Origin: Pseudomonas sp.
Lineage (GTDB): Bacteria; Pseudomonadota; Gammaproteobacteria; Pseudomonadales; Pseudomonadaceae
Assembly: GCF_030150285.1 (NCBI RefSeq)
Contig: NZ_JASLGE010000067.1
Location: forward strand, 1-51,063
Reading direction: 5' to 3'
Length of the DNA stretch: 51,063 bases
Positions 24,229 through 32,905 of this stretch are shown one piece after another. The notes below the pieces were generated by a model that saw only the letters and a program-made list of their open reading frames with translations, had not been told where the DNA came from and made no database searches. A program made the translations under genes and the position numbers. How positions within the stretch are numbered: position 1 is the first letter of the stretch; the number at the start of each line of letters is the position of its first letter.

Positions 24229-24714
24229 TTACACGCCTTCGTGTTTTAGCTCCAAATAACGCTGCTCCAGTTCCTGACGAATCTGGCGACGTTGCTTGCC
24301 CTGGATAAAGCGTCGTTTGTCTTCGCTGTTAACCGGCTGTAGAGGCGGTACAGCGGCGGGCTTACGGTCGTCGTCCACCGCCACCATGGTGAAGAAACAA
24401 CTGTTGGTGTGGCGCACCGAGCGTTCACGAATGTTCTCGGTGACGACCTTGATCCCTACCTCCATGGAGGTATTGCCGGTGTAGTTGACTGATGCCAGAA
24501 AGGTCACCAATTCGCCGACGTGAATCGGCTCACGAAAAATCACCTGATCCACCGACAACGTGACGACATAGCGACCTGCATAACGGCTGGCGCAGGCGTA
24601 AGCGACTTCATCGAGGTACTTGAGCAGGGTTCCGCCGTGAACATTGCCAGAAAAATTGGCCATGTCCGGTGTCATTAAAACCGTCATCGACAGTTGGGCG
24701 TTTCCGGGTTCCAT
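24229..24714 (-). CDS. acyl-CoA thioesterase (hot-dog fold, YciA/BACH type)
   Basis: The 161-aa protein has a hot-dog domain: MTPDMANFSGNVHGGTLLKYLDEVAY holds the conserved N-H-G-G and the aspartate of the active site (split here at residues 15-40), followed by VTLSVDQVIFREPIHVGELV and FTMVAVDD. It would hydrolyse acyl-CoA thioesters in the cytoplasm. The C-terminal tail is charged and helical. It is a single gene, convergent with pdxY. Confidence 0.9.
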   Translation of the reverse strand: MEPGNAQLSMTVLMTPDMANFSGNVHGGTLLKYLDEVAYACASRYAGRYVVTLSVDQVIFREPIHVGELVTFLASVNYTGNTSMEVGIKVVTENIRERSVRHTNSCFFTMVAVDDDRKPAAVPPLQPVNSEDKRRFIQGKQRRQIRQELEQRYLELKHEGV

Positions 24715-25005
24715 AGCAGCAGGCTCGCGGTTGTGTTGCAGCAGTGAATAAGGAGGTATCTCTGCGGATACTTGTCGATTTTTGAAACAGTTATTAACGG
24801 GACGCTACCGTTTTGACAGCCGTCACGCTGATTTCTATCTGTTTCCATATATTGCACCGCCTTTCTAGAGGAAGTCGCGGTGTTAACCTTCGAAAGCCCG
24901 ATACATGGGTAATTCCTACACTTAAATCAGTCTACAGGCACAGACAAATGCGCTGTGCCTGACGTTCTGTTGCTGAGAAACACTTAATCAAGGAGGCGCC
25001 ACGCC

Positions 25006-26766
25006 ATGCATGCCATCAGTTTTATTCAGGATCTGGCAGTTATCATGCTGGTCGCAGGTGTGGTGACGATACTGTTTCACCGATTCAAGCAACCGGTTGT
25101 GCTGGGCTACATCGTAGCCGGTTTTATTATCGGCCCACACACCCCGCCGTTTGGCCTTATCCACGACGAAGACACGATTAAAACCCTGGCCGAGCTGGGC
25201 GTGATTTTCCTGATGTTTTGCCTGGGGCTGGAATTTAGCCTGCGCAAACTGTTCAAGGTCGGAGCCACAGCCTTTATCGCAGCGTTTATGGAAATTACGC
25301 TGATGATCTGGGTCGGCTACGAAATTGGCCGCTGGTTTGACTGGAGCACCATGGACTCGCTGTTCCTGGGTGCCATTCTGGCGATTTCGTCGACCACCAT
25401 CATCGTTAAGGCGCTGAACGACCTGAAGATGAAAAACGAGCGCTTCGCGCAGCTGATTTTTGGCGTGTTGATCGTTGAAGATATCTTGGGCATTGGCATT
25501 ATTGCCCTGCTGTCGAGCATTGCCGTCAGCGGCAGTGTGAGCCCTGAAGAGGTTTTTTCGACTGTCGGCAAGTTGTCGCTCTTTATGATCGTGGCCTTGG
25601 TGATCGGCATCTTGCTTGTACCGCGGGTGTTGGCCTATGTCGCGAAATTTGAAAGCAATGAGATGTTGCTGATTACGGTGCTGGGCCTGTGCTTTGGCTT
25701 CTGCCTCCTGGTGGTCAGGCTCGAGTACAGCATGGTGCTAGGTGCCTTTTTGATCGGTGCCATCATGGCCGAGTCGCGCCAGTTGCTGAAAATCGAGCGC
25801 TTGATCGAGCCCGTACGTGATTTGTTCAGTGCCATTTTCTTTGTGGCCATCGGGTTGATGCTTGATCCCGCGATTCTGTGGGAATACGCCTTACCGATTG
25901 TGGTTATTACCTGTGCAGTGGTGCTGGGCAAGATGCTTTCTTGCGGGCTGGGTGCTTTTATCGCGGGCAATGACGGGCGCACTTCGTTGCGAGTTGGCAT
26001 GGGGCTTTCTCAGATTGGTGAATTTTCATTCATCATCGCGGCGCTGGGTATGTCATTACAGGTCACCAGCAGCTTCCTGTACCCCGTAGCGGTCGCGGTG
26101 TCGGTACTGACGACCCTGATGACGCCTTACCTGATTCGCGCCGCAGATCCGCTCTCGCTCAAGCTGGCACACGTGATGCCTGGCCGTTTGTCGCGGGTGT
26201 TCGGGTTATATGGCGAATGGTTGCGCAGCATTCAGCCGCAGGGTGAGGGGGCGTTGCTGGCGGCCATGATCCGTAAAATACTGCTTCAAGTCGGCGTTAA
26301 TCTGGCGTTGGTGATCGCGATCTTCTTTGCTGGCGGCTACTTTGCACCCCGGATTGCGGAGTCTTTGCAGGGGTGGGTTGCACGGTCAACCTGGCAAAAC
26401 AGTTTGATCTGGGGGGCCGCTTTGTTGCTGTCGCTGCCGTTCCTGATCGCGGCTTATCGCAAGCTTAAAGCGTTGTCGATGCTGTTGGCGGAGATGGGGG
26501 TTAAAGCGGAGGTGGCAGGTCGTCACACTCAGCGTGTGCGTCGGGTGATTGCCGAGATCATTCCGATCTTGTCGCTACTGGTCATCTTCTTGCTGTTGTC
26601 CGCGCTGTCCGCGAGCATTTTGCCGACCAATGAACTGCTGATCATTATCGCCGTGGTTGCGGCAGGCGTGGCCGCTGTGCTGTGGCGCTGGTTTGTGCGC
26701 ATCCATACGCGCATGCAAGTGGCGTTGCTGGAGACGCTGGACAATCACAAGGAAGGCGGGCACTAA
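25006..26766 (+). CDS. Kef-type monovalent cation:proton antiporter
   Basis: The 586-aa integral membrane protein is a CPA2-family exchanger: the first 380 residues contain about 12 hydrophobic helices with VLGYIVAGFIIGPHTP, GVIFLMFCLGLEFSLRK, AISSTTIIVKAL and GLSQIGEFSFIIAALGM. A second membrane region (about 420-560) replaces the TrkA-N nucleotide-binding domain of KefB/C, which is absent. It would exchange K+ or Na+ for protons. A strong AAGGAGG site precedes the ATG. The 291-bp stretch before it (24715-25005) has a TTGACA at 24813-24818 but no convincing -10. Confidence 0.88.
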   Translation: MHAISFIQDLAVIMLVAGVVTILFHRFKQPVVLGYIVAGFIIGPHTPPFGLIHDEDTIKTLAELGVIFLMFCLGLEFSLRKLFKVGATAFIAAFMEITLMIWVGYEIGRWFDWSTMDSLFLGAILAISSTTIIVKALNDLKMKNERFAQLIFGVLIVEDILGIGIIALLSSIAVSGSVSPEEVFSTVGKLSLFMIVALVIGILLVPRVLAYVAKFESNEMLLITVLGLCFGFCLLVVRLEYSMVLGAFLIGAIMAESRQLLKIERLIEPVRDLFSAIFFVAIGLMLDPAILWEYALPIVVITCAVVLGKMLSCGLGAFIAGNDGRTSLRVGMGLSQIGEFSFIIAALGMSLQVTSSFLYPVAVAVSVLTTLMTPYLIRAADPLSLKLAHVMPGRLSRVFGLYGEWLRSIQPQGEGALLAAMIRKILLQVGVNLALVIAIFFAGGYFAPRIAESLQGWVARSTWQNSLIWGAALLLSLPFLIAAYRKLKALSMLLAEMGVKAEVAGRHTQRVRRVIAEIIPILSLLVIFLLLSALSASILPTNELLIIIAVVAAGVAAVLWRWFVRIHTRMQVALLETLDNHKEGGH

Positions 26767-26776
26767 CAGCCCCCCT

Positions 26777-26840
26777 GTAGGAGCGTGCTTGTTCGCGATC
26801 TTTTAACGGATCAAAAAATCGCGAGCAAACCCGTTCCCTC
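26777..26840. repeat. Pseudomonas REP-type palindromic repeat
   Basis: The element begins GTAGGAGCGTGCTTGTTCGCG and ends CCGTTCCCTC, with inner stem CGCGATCTTTT / AAAAAATCGCG. It lies between convergent antiporter and SMI1/KNR4 genes. Confidence 0.82.
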
Positions 26841-26851
26841 AGAGGCGTGTA

Positions 26852-27274
26852 TCAGCTTTCCAGCCACACGTCCCGGGCCCAGTGCCAGACCGATTCCCAC
26901 GTTTCTTCGGTGACGAGTTCTTCTTCGCCGGACCACAGCACCACGGTGCCGTCTTCCTCGACGCAGTAGTAATCGTCGCCGTCCTGGCAAATAGGGATCA
27001 GCTCGCGCGGAACACCCAAGTCCCATGCCGTCGCAGCCACTTCCGGCAGGTAGGTGTGGGATTGTGGATCGGTCACGGTGACCGGTTCCAGGCTGCCGTA
27101 CACCACATCGCTGACGGTGAGCAAAAACTCTTTGAAGACAAACGGAATATCGATGAACAGTTGTTCTTCGATTTCCACCAGCAGGTCTTCATCAGGCAGT
27201 TCCAGTGGAACAGGTACAGGCTCGTTTTTATCGCGTAGCTCTTCGATGATCTCTTCCACGACCTCAATCCTCAT
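26852..27274 (-). CDS. SMI1/KNR4 (SUKH) family protein
   Basis: The 140-aa acidic protein contains LLVEIEEQLFIDIPFVFKEFLLTVSD in two parts (about residues 30-56), the SUKH-type start, and the closing ELIPICQDGDDYYCVEEDGTV (about 92-113). SUKH proteins are often immunity or protein-interaction modules, but single-copy housekeeping members exist and nothing toxin-like lies next to this one. It is transcribed from its own promoter region before the Tim44-domain gene. The function is not known. Confidence 0.75.
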   Translation of the reverse strand: MRIEVVEEIIEELRDKNEPVPVPLELPDEDLLVEIEEQLFIDIPFVFKEFLLTVSDVVYGSLEPVTVTDPQSHTYLPEVAATAWDLGVPRELIPICQDGDDYYCVEEDGTVVLWSGEEELVTEETWESVWHWARDVWLES

Positions 27275-27342
27275 ACTCTATGGCGCGGTTTTAGATGACG
27301 CGTTTTATACAGTAGCTTGTTATAAGTGCAATCGTGAAATGC

Positions 27343-27368
27343 AAAGCCCCGGACAAGTCCGGGGCTTT
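27343..27368 (-). terminator. terminator after the Tim44-domain gene
   Basis: AAAGCCCCGGAC and GTCCGGGGCTTT form a very stable hairpin 26 bp beyond the minus-strand stop at 27395 and before the SMI1/KNR4 gene. Confidence 0.85.
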
Positions 27369-27394
27369 GGTTCATGCCTGTAACACTGCAGGGA

Positions 27395-28255
27395 TCAGCC
27401 GTTTTGGCGGATACCGGCGACCAGCCAAGGCTGGTTTTCGCCTTGTTGGCGTTCCATGTTCCAGCTTTCGCTGAAGGCTTCGCCCTGGTCAAAGCGCGAG
27501 GACTTCGAGATACCGCTGAACGTCAGAGTCGCCATGGTCTTGTCGGCGCGATCATCCAGGCCGTCCAGTTGCACGGTCAGGTTATCGATGTAGGTGGAGT
27601 TGAAGCCTTCACCCAGCTCAGCACGTTCGCGCTTGAGGAACTCAAGCATTTGCGGTGTAACGAACTCAGTGATCTTGTCCATTTCGTTGGCATCCCAATG
27701 CTGTTGCAGGGACTGGAAATGGTTGCGCGCAGCTTCCAGGAAGCTCTGCTCGTTGAACCAGGCCGGCGCGTTGATCACCGGACGGGCTGCTGGAGCAGCC
27801 GAACCGCCACCGAAGATCGAGGCGGTGGCAGGTTTGGCATCAAACACTTCACGTTCCATTGGCGCGTGACCTGCTGGAGCCATCATTTCAGCTTGTTTGC
27901 GGCGACGGGCAGCAATAAAGCGGAAGATGACGAAGGCGATGACCGCCATGATCAGGATGTCGAAGAACTGCATGCCCTGGAAGCCGCCGCCCATGAACAT
28001 GGAGGCGAGCAAGCCACCTGCCGCGAGGCCGGCCAGAGGGCCGAGCCAGCGCGAAGCACCACCGGCTTTGGCAGCTGCGCCTGCAGCGCCAGCGGCAGCT
28101 GCCGGTGCGGCGGCTGTCGCGGGTGCAGCTTGACGTGTTTGGTGGGCAGGTGCTGAACCAGCACTTTTGCCGCCGCCAAAGCGTTTGGCGTTCGCGTCCA
28201 GGCTCATCGTCAAACCGATGCACAACGCCATGGCGATGCTAAGAAAACGTTTCAT
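27395..28255 (-). CDS. Tim44-domain membrane protein
   Basis: The 286-aa protein starts MKRFLSIAMALCIGLTMSLD, a signal-like sequence, followed by a low-complexity Ala/Gly region (about residues 25-75), two hydrophobic stretches (about 80-95 and 100-118) and a C-terminal Tim44/TIM44-like domain (about 155-286, with NEQSFLEAARNHFQSLQQ). Bacterial members are inner-membrane proteins of poorly known function. The start five codons downstream of the longest frame is used because it begins the signal sequence. Confidence 0.85.
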   Translation of the reverse strand: MKRFLSIAMALCIGLTMSLDANAKRFGGGKSAGSAPAHQTRQAAPATAAAPAAAAGAAGAAAKAGGASRWLGPLAGLAAGGLLASMFMGGGFQGMQFFDILIMAVIAFVIFRFIAARRRKQAEMMAPAGHAPMEREVFDAKPATASIFGGGSAAPAARPVINAPAWFNEQSFLEAARNHFQSLQQHWDANEMDKITEFVTPQMLEFLKRERAELGEGFNSTYIDNLTVQLDGLDDRADKTMATLTFSGISKSSRFDQGEAFSESWNMERQQGENQPWLVAGIRQNG

Positions 28256-28396
28256 AAAGGGAGTTCCCATTTGTGGTTAACACGCGCGCCATGTTGCACA
28301 GCTGAGGTGTGACTGGCTAGTGTCGAAGTGTTTCTGGCTTTTGCGTATTTATCTGCAAGGCTTAGATTTTTTAGGCGTAGGAAATAGGAATATATT

Positions 28397-28426
28397 GTGC
28401 GGGAACTGGCCTTCCAGCTCCCGCAC
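28397..28426. terminator. hairpin beyond the uvrD 3' end
   Basis: GTGCGGGA-CTGG and CCAG-TCCCGCAC form a long stem with single mismatched bases and a 4-nt loop, 39 bp after the uvrD stop. No T run follows on the minus strand, so termination is probable but not certain. Confidence 0.55.
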
Positions 28427-28464
28427 TACCCTTACCCTATCGCTGAAAAGCTGTCGCGTTGCTG

Positions 28465-30648
28465 TCAGACCGCTTCAAGTTTGGCGTAGCCCATCATCAG
28501 CCACTTACTGCCTTCGGGAAAGTTGACCTGCACCCGCGCTTGAGCCCCCGCGCCTTCGAAGTTGAGGATCACGCCTTCGCCGAACACCGCGTGGCGAACC
28601 AGTTGCCCGAGCTTGAATTCGGTCTCCGGGATTTCCGACCCGCCAAACAGCGTGCTTGCGCTTTGCTTCTGACCGCCCCCGAAAGGCCGGCTGACGCTGT
28701 TGGACAGACGAACTTCCTGAATAAGACCTTTTGGCACCTCGCGCACGAAGCGCGACACCTTATTGTAGGTTTCATTGCCATAGAGGCGACGGGTCTCAGC
28801 ATAGGTCATCACCAGCTGTTGCATGGCCCGAGTGATGCCCACGTAAGCCAGGCGACGTTCCTCTTCAAGGCGTCCGGGCTCTTCCAGGCTCATCTTGTGC
28901 GGGAACAGGCCTTCTTCCATGCCCACCAGGAACACATAGGGGAACTCCAGCCCTTTGGCGCTGTGCAGCGTCATCAGTTGGATACCGTCTTCATGCTCTT
29001 GCGCTTGGGTATCGCCAGCCTCCAGCGATGCGTGCCCGAGGAAGGCAGCCAAGGGCGACAGCTCTTCGTCTTCTTCCGTGTTTTCGAAGTTGCGTGCAGC
29101 GCTAACCAGTTCCTCAAGGTTTTCTACCCGGGCCTGACCTTTCTCGCCTTTTTCTGCCTGATGGTAGGCAATCAGCCCGCTTTGCTCGATCACGGTCTGG
29201 GTCATCAGATGCAGCGGCATCTCCATGACTTTGGCGGCGAGGTGCTCGATCAGTTCGACAAACCCTGCAATGGCCCCTGATGCGCGGCCGGGTAAGGCTT
29301 TATTGGCGATCAACTGGCGCATGGCCTCCCACATTGACACGTCACTGTGGCGTGCGTGTTCGCGGATGGCTTCAACGGTTTTTTCGCCAATGCCGCGGGC
29401 CGGGACGTTAATGACCCGCTCCAGCGCGGCATCGTTGCCACGGCCTTCCAGCAAGCGCATGTAGGCCATTGCATTTTTGATTTCGGCGCGTTCGAAGAAG
29501 CGCTGGCCACCATAAATACGGTAAGGGATTCGCTCACGCAGCAAGGCCTCTTCCAGTACCCGTGATTGGGCGTTGGAGCGATACAAAATAGCGATATCGC
29601 TGTGAGCCAGGCCGGTTTTCAGCGCGCTTTCGATGGTTTCGACGACATAACGGGCTTCGTCGTGTTCGTTGAAGGCCGCGTACAAATTGATGGCTTCGCC
29701 TTCGCCGCCATCGGTCCACAGCTCTTTGCCCATGCGCCCGCTGTTGTTGGCGATGAGGGCGTTGGCGGCTTTGAGGATGCCGGCGGTGGAGCGGTAGTTT
29801 TGCTCCAGGCGAATGGTCTCGGCATCCGGGAAGTCGGTGGAATATTGGTAGATGTTTTCAATTTTTGCGCCGCGCCAGCCGTAGATCGACTGGTCGTCAT
29901 CGCCTACCACCATCAGGCTGTCGCCGCCCTGGGCCAGTAACCGCAGCCAAGCGTATTGCACGGCGTTGGTGTCCTGGAACTCATCCACCAAGATGTGTCG
30001 GAAGCGCTTTTGGTAATGCGCCAGCAGGCCCGGGTTGTCGCGCCACAGGTCAAGGGCGCGTAGCAGTAATTCGGAGAAGTCGATGACACCCGCACGTTGG
30101 CAGGCCGCCTCATAGGCCTCGTAGATGCTGCGCATGGTAGCCAGGAACAAATCGCCACTGGCCTGGATATGTTGCGGGCGCAAGCCTTCGTCTTTTTGGC
30201 CGTTGATAAACCACTGCGCCTGACGCACAGGCCAGCGTTGTTCATCCAGCCCCAGTTCACGTATCACGCGTTTGACCAAGCGCTGCTGGTCATCACTGTC
30301 GAGAATCTGGAAGGTCTGGCTCAGCCCGGCCTCTTGCCAGTGAGCGCGTAACAGGCGATGTGCCAGGCCGTGGAAAGTGCCGACCCACATACCGGCCGGG
30401 CTTATCCCCATCAACTGCTCGATGCGGTGGCGCATCTCGGCCGCCGCCTTGTTGGTGAACGTCACCGACAACACAGAGTGTGGGGACGCGTTCTCGACCT
30501 GGATCAACCAGGCGATACGGTGCACCAGCACACGGGTTTTGCCGGAACCTGCGCCGGCCAGAACCAACTGACGGCCGACGCTGGCTGTGACAGCCTGACG
30601 TTGGGCATCGTTGAGGGAATTTAACAGGAGAGAGAGATCATCGCGCAT
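28465..30648 (-). CDS. uvrD: DNA helicase II
   Basis: The 727-aa superfamily 1A helicase unwinds DNA 3' to 5' in nucleotide-excision and mismatch repair. Walker A is AGAGSGKTR (31-39); further helicase motifs are FTNKAAAEM, GTFHGLAHRLLR, DEFQDTN and VVGDDDQSIYGWRGA, and later TLHSAKGLEFPYVF and YVGITRA. The C-terminus (VNFPEGSKWLMMGYAKLEAV) is the UvrD-type tail. Length fits E. coli UvrD (720 aa). Confidence 0.96.
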   Translation of the reverse strand: MRDDLSLLLNSLNDAQRQAVTASVGRQLVLAGAGSGKTRVLVHRIAWLIQVENASPHSVLSVTFTNKAAAEMRHRIEQLMGISPAGMWVGTFHGLAHRLLRAHWQEAGLSQTFQILDSDDQQRLVKRVIRELGLDEQRWPVRQAQWFINGQKDEGLRPQHIQASGDLFLATMRSIYEAYEAACQRAGVIDFSELLLRALDLWRDNPGLLAHYQKRFRHILVDEFQDTNAVQYAWLRLLAQGGDSLMVVGDDDQSIYGWRGAKIENIYQYSTDFPDAETIRLEQNYRSTAGILKAANALIANNSGRMGKELWTDGGEGEAINLYAAFNEHDEARYVVETIESALKTGLAHSDIAILYRSNAQSRVLEEALLRERIPYRIYGGQRFFERAEIKNAMAYMRLLEGRGNDAALERVINVPARGIGEKTVEAIREHARHSDVSMWEAMRQLIANKALPGRASGAIAGFVELIEHLAAKVMEMPLHLMTQTVIEQSGLIAYHQAEKGEKGQARVENLEELVSAARNFENTEEDEELSPLAAFLGHASLEAGDTQAQEHEDGIQLMTLHSAKGLEFPYVFLVGMEEGLFPHKMSLEEPGRLEEERRLAYVGITRAMQQLVMTYAETRRLYGNETYNKVSRFVREVPKGLIQEVRLSNSVSRPFGGGQKQSASTLFGGSEIPETEFKLGQLVRHAVFGEGVILNFEGAGAQARVQVNFPEGSKWLMMGYAKLEAV

Positions 30649-30783
30649 CAGGGCATTTTAGGGGCTGTTGGCGTTTCATTGCTAGCTGCGCAGTGGTCAT
30701 GCGTCGAGTACCCGAAAAGAGAGCGGGGCCGATGTAGAGCGGGGGGCAAAATGTGAGGCGGATATTTAATCTATTTATTGAGG

Positions 30784-30805
30784 GATGCCCGTTTGGTCGC
30801 GGGCA
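30784..30805. repeat. 7-bp dyad in the region before the GGDEF/EAL gene
   Basis: ATGCCCG and CGGGCAT flank an 8-nt spacer about 60 bp before the GGDEF/EAL start codon. It could be an operator or a leader-RNA hairpin; the evidence is weak. Confidence 0.3.
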
Positions 30806-30863
30806 TTGCTTGTGTATGCTCGGGCGACATTTTGGCTGATCCATTATTTTAAGAATTTTGCCG

Positions 30864-32747
30864 ATGATTCAGGGTATTCACTCGCCAGGCGTGTTTTTCG
30901 GCATCGCGTTCGGTCTTTCGCTGGCCCTGGTGGGCGCTCTGAACGTATACATCAAACGGATTCATCAACGCCGGTTGGCGCGTCGCTCACACCACCAGGG
31001 CCTGTTCGACGATTTGCAACAAGCCAATGTGCGCAGTGAGCAGCTCAACCTTGAGCTGGCGCGCGAGGTGGAACAGCGTCGCCTGGCTTCTACCGTGTTT
31101 GAAGCCGCCAGCGAAGGCATTGTCATCCTTGATCCCGGGTACACCATGCTGGCGGTTAATCAGGCCTTCAGACGTATCACCGGTTACGCGCTTGAAGAGA
31201 TGGTGGGGCACCGGGTGGATGAGCTGGCTTGTAGCCGCGACGCCCATCGGCATTTTTCCGCGATAAAGGCTTCATTACGCCAGCACGACACTTGGCAAGG
31301 CGAGCTGGTTGAAACCCGCAAGAATGGCCAACTGTACCCACAGTGGTTGCAGCTCAAGGTGGTGCGTGACGACGCCGGGCATGTCAGCCATATAGTGGCG
31401 TTTATCACTGACCTGTCAGCGCGCCGCACGGCGGAGGCGCGGGTACGCCACCTGACGCATTTCGACGAGTTGACCGGCCTGGCCAACCGGCTGTTGTTCA
31501 AGGAGCGCCTGGAAGAAGCTCATCAGCGGGTTCGCCAAGGGTCGCGCAACCTGGCGCTGCTGCACATTGACCTGGACCGTTTCAAACTGCTCAACGACAG
31601 CCTCGGCCATGAACTGGCTGACCAGGTGCTGCAACAGGTGGCCGAACGTATCACCAAGGCGTTGCCTGAAGCCGACACGATTGCGCGGCTGTCCGGCGAT
31701 GAGTTTGCCGTGTTGTTTGATGCGTATGGCAGCCTGACCAGCCTGGCGCGGGTGACCACCCGGTTGCTGAGCAAGTTGAGCCGTCCCCTGATAGTGGATG
31801 GCCATGAACTGGTTATCAGCACATCGATTGGTATCAGTCTGCTGCCTGACAGCGCCCGTGATACGGCTACCCTGATTCATCAGGCCAACAAAGCCATGCA
31901 ACAGGCCAAACACTTCGGAGGTGGCACTTTTCAATTTTTCAGCCACAGCTTGCAACACAGCCCGCTTGAACGCTTGCAACTGGAAAATCAACTGCGCAAG
32001 GCCATTGCCGAAGGCCAGCTCAATGTTTTTTATCAGCCCAAGCTCTGCCTGAAGACGGGGCGGCTGCATGCTGCAGAAGCGCTGGTGCGCTGGGATCACC
32101 CGCAGTTGGGGAGTGTGCCGCCGAGTGATTTTATTACGCTGGCTGAAGAGACCGGCCTGATAGGTGCCATTGGCGAGTTTGTGTTGCGTGAAGCCTGCCG
32201 CCAGGCGTTTGAATGGCAACGCTCGGGGCTTGCGCCGATACGGATGTCGGTCAACTTGTCTGGCCATCAACTGCGCCAGGGCAAACTCGTCAGCCTGGTG
32301 CGTCAGGTGCTGGAAGAGACCGGTCTGCCCCCTCATTGTCTGGAACTGGAACTCACCGAAAGCCAGTTGCTCGACAATGTTGAATACGTCATTGCGACTT
32401 TCCGGCAGTTGCACGAGTTGGGCGTGAAGTTGGCCATTGATGATTTCGGTACCGGCCACTCGTCACTCAGCTACCTGAAACGTTTTGCGGTGGACTACGT
32501 GAAGATTGATCAGGTCTTTATTCGCGGCGTGGGCCGCTTAAGTGAAGACGATGCCATTACCAAGGCGATTATTGCGATGGCCCACAGCCTGGATTTGAAA
32601 GTGGTGGCGGAAGGTGTCGAAGATGAGGTGCAAATCAGCTTTCTCAAAGCGCAGCAGTGTGACGAAGTGCAGGGCTTTTTCATTAGCCGGCCGATCAATG
32701 CCATGGCCTTGGGTGATTTGCTGCGCTCAGGCATCGTTATTGTGTAG
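30864..32747 (+). CDS. PAS-GGDEF-EAL cyclic-di-GMP signalling protein (probable phosphodiesterase)
   Basis: The 627-aa protein has one N-terminal transmembrane helix (about residues 8-30), a short coiled coil, a PAS domain (about 75-190), a GGDEF domain (about 200-360) and an EAL domain (about 375-620). The GGDEF signature reads SGDEF and no RxxD inhibitory site precedes it, so cyclase activity is doubtful. The EAL motifs are intact: EALVRW, SVNLSG, ELELTES, DDFGTGHSS and EGVED. It should therefore act mainly as a c-di-GMP phosphodiesterase at the inner membrane. The ATG at 30864 is used; a TTG two codons earlier opens the longest frame. Confidence 0.9.
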   Translation: MIQGIHSPGVFFGIAFGLSLALVGALNVYIKRIHQRRLARRSHHQGLFDDLQQANVRSEQLNLELAREVEQRRLASTVFEAASEGIVILDPGYTMLAVNQAFRRITGYALEEMVGHRVDELACSRDAHRHFSAIKASLRQHDTWQGELVETRKNGQLYPQWLQLKVVRDDAGHVSHIVAFITDLSARRTAEARVRHLTHFDELTGLANRLLFKERLEEAHQRVRQGSRNLALLHIDLDRFKLLNDSLGHELADQVLQQVAERITKALPEADTIARLSGDEFAVLFDAYGSLTSLARVTTRLLSKLSRPLIVDGHELVISTSIGISLLPDSARDTATLIHQANKAMQQAKHFGGGTFQFFSHSLQHSPLERLQLENQLRKAIAEGQLNVFYQPKLCLKTGRLHAAEALVRWDHPQLGSVPPSDFITLAEETGLIGAIGEFVLREACRQAFEWQRSGLAPIRMSVNLSGHQLRQGKLVSLVRQVLEETGLPPHCLELELTESQLLDNVEYVIATFRQLHELGVKLAIDDFGTGHSSLSYLKRFAVDYVKIDQVFIRGVGRLSEDDAITKAIIAMAHSLDLKVVAEGVEDEVQISFLKAQQCDEVQGFFISRPINAMALGDLLRSGIVIV

Positions 32748-32836
32748 TGCTTCAGGCGGTGGCCTGAAACCGCTGTGACGGGGGGTTGGCGGTAATGAGG
32801 CGTGTTGTCATGACGTATTGGTTGGGCAGAAAGTCG

Positions 32837-32861
32837 ATTCTTGTAGTATAACTACAAGAAT
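32837..32861. promoter_or_regulatory. HexR-type operator, 10-bp perfect arms
   Basis: ATTCTTGTAG (32837-32846), TATAA, then CTACAAGAAT (32852-32861): the arms are exact complements. The core TGTAGTATAACTACA fits the HexR consensus TGTARTWWWAYTACA. It ends 44 bp before the start of the RpiR-family gene, so autoregulation or control by HexR is likely. Confidence 0.75.
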
Positions 32862-32905
32862 GCTACATCCCCGGCGATTGCCGCTTACCGACCGAGTCCA
32901 GCCCT

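Noticed and set aside
26852..27274. SMI1/KNR4 protein as an immunity gene of a toxin system
   Set aside because: No toxin, Rhs, CDI or polymorphic-toxin gene lies nearby; neighbours are housekeeping genes, so no toxin system is claimed.
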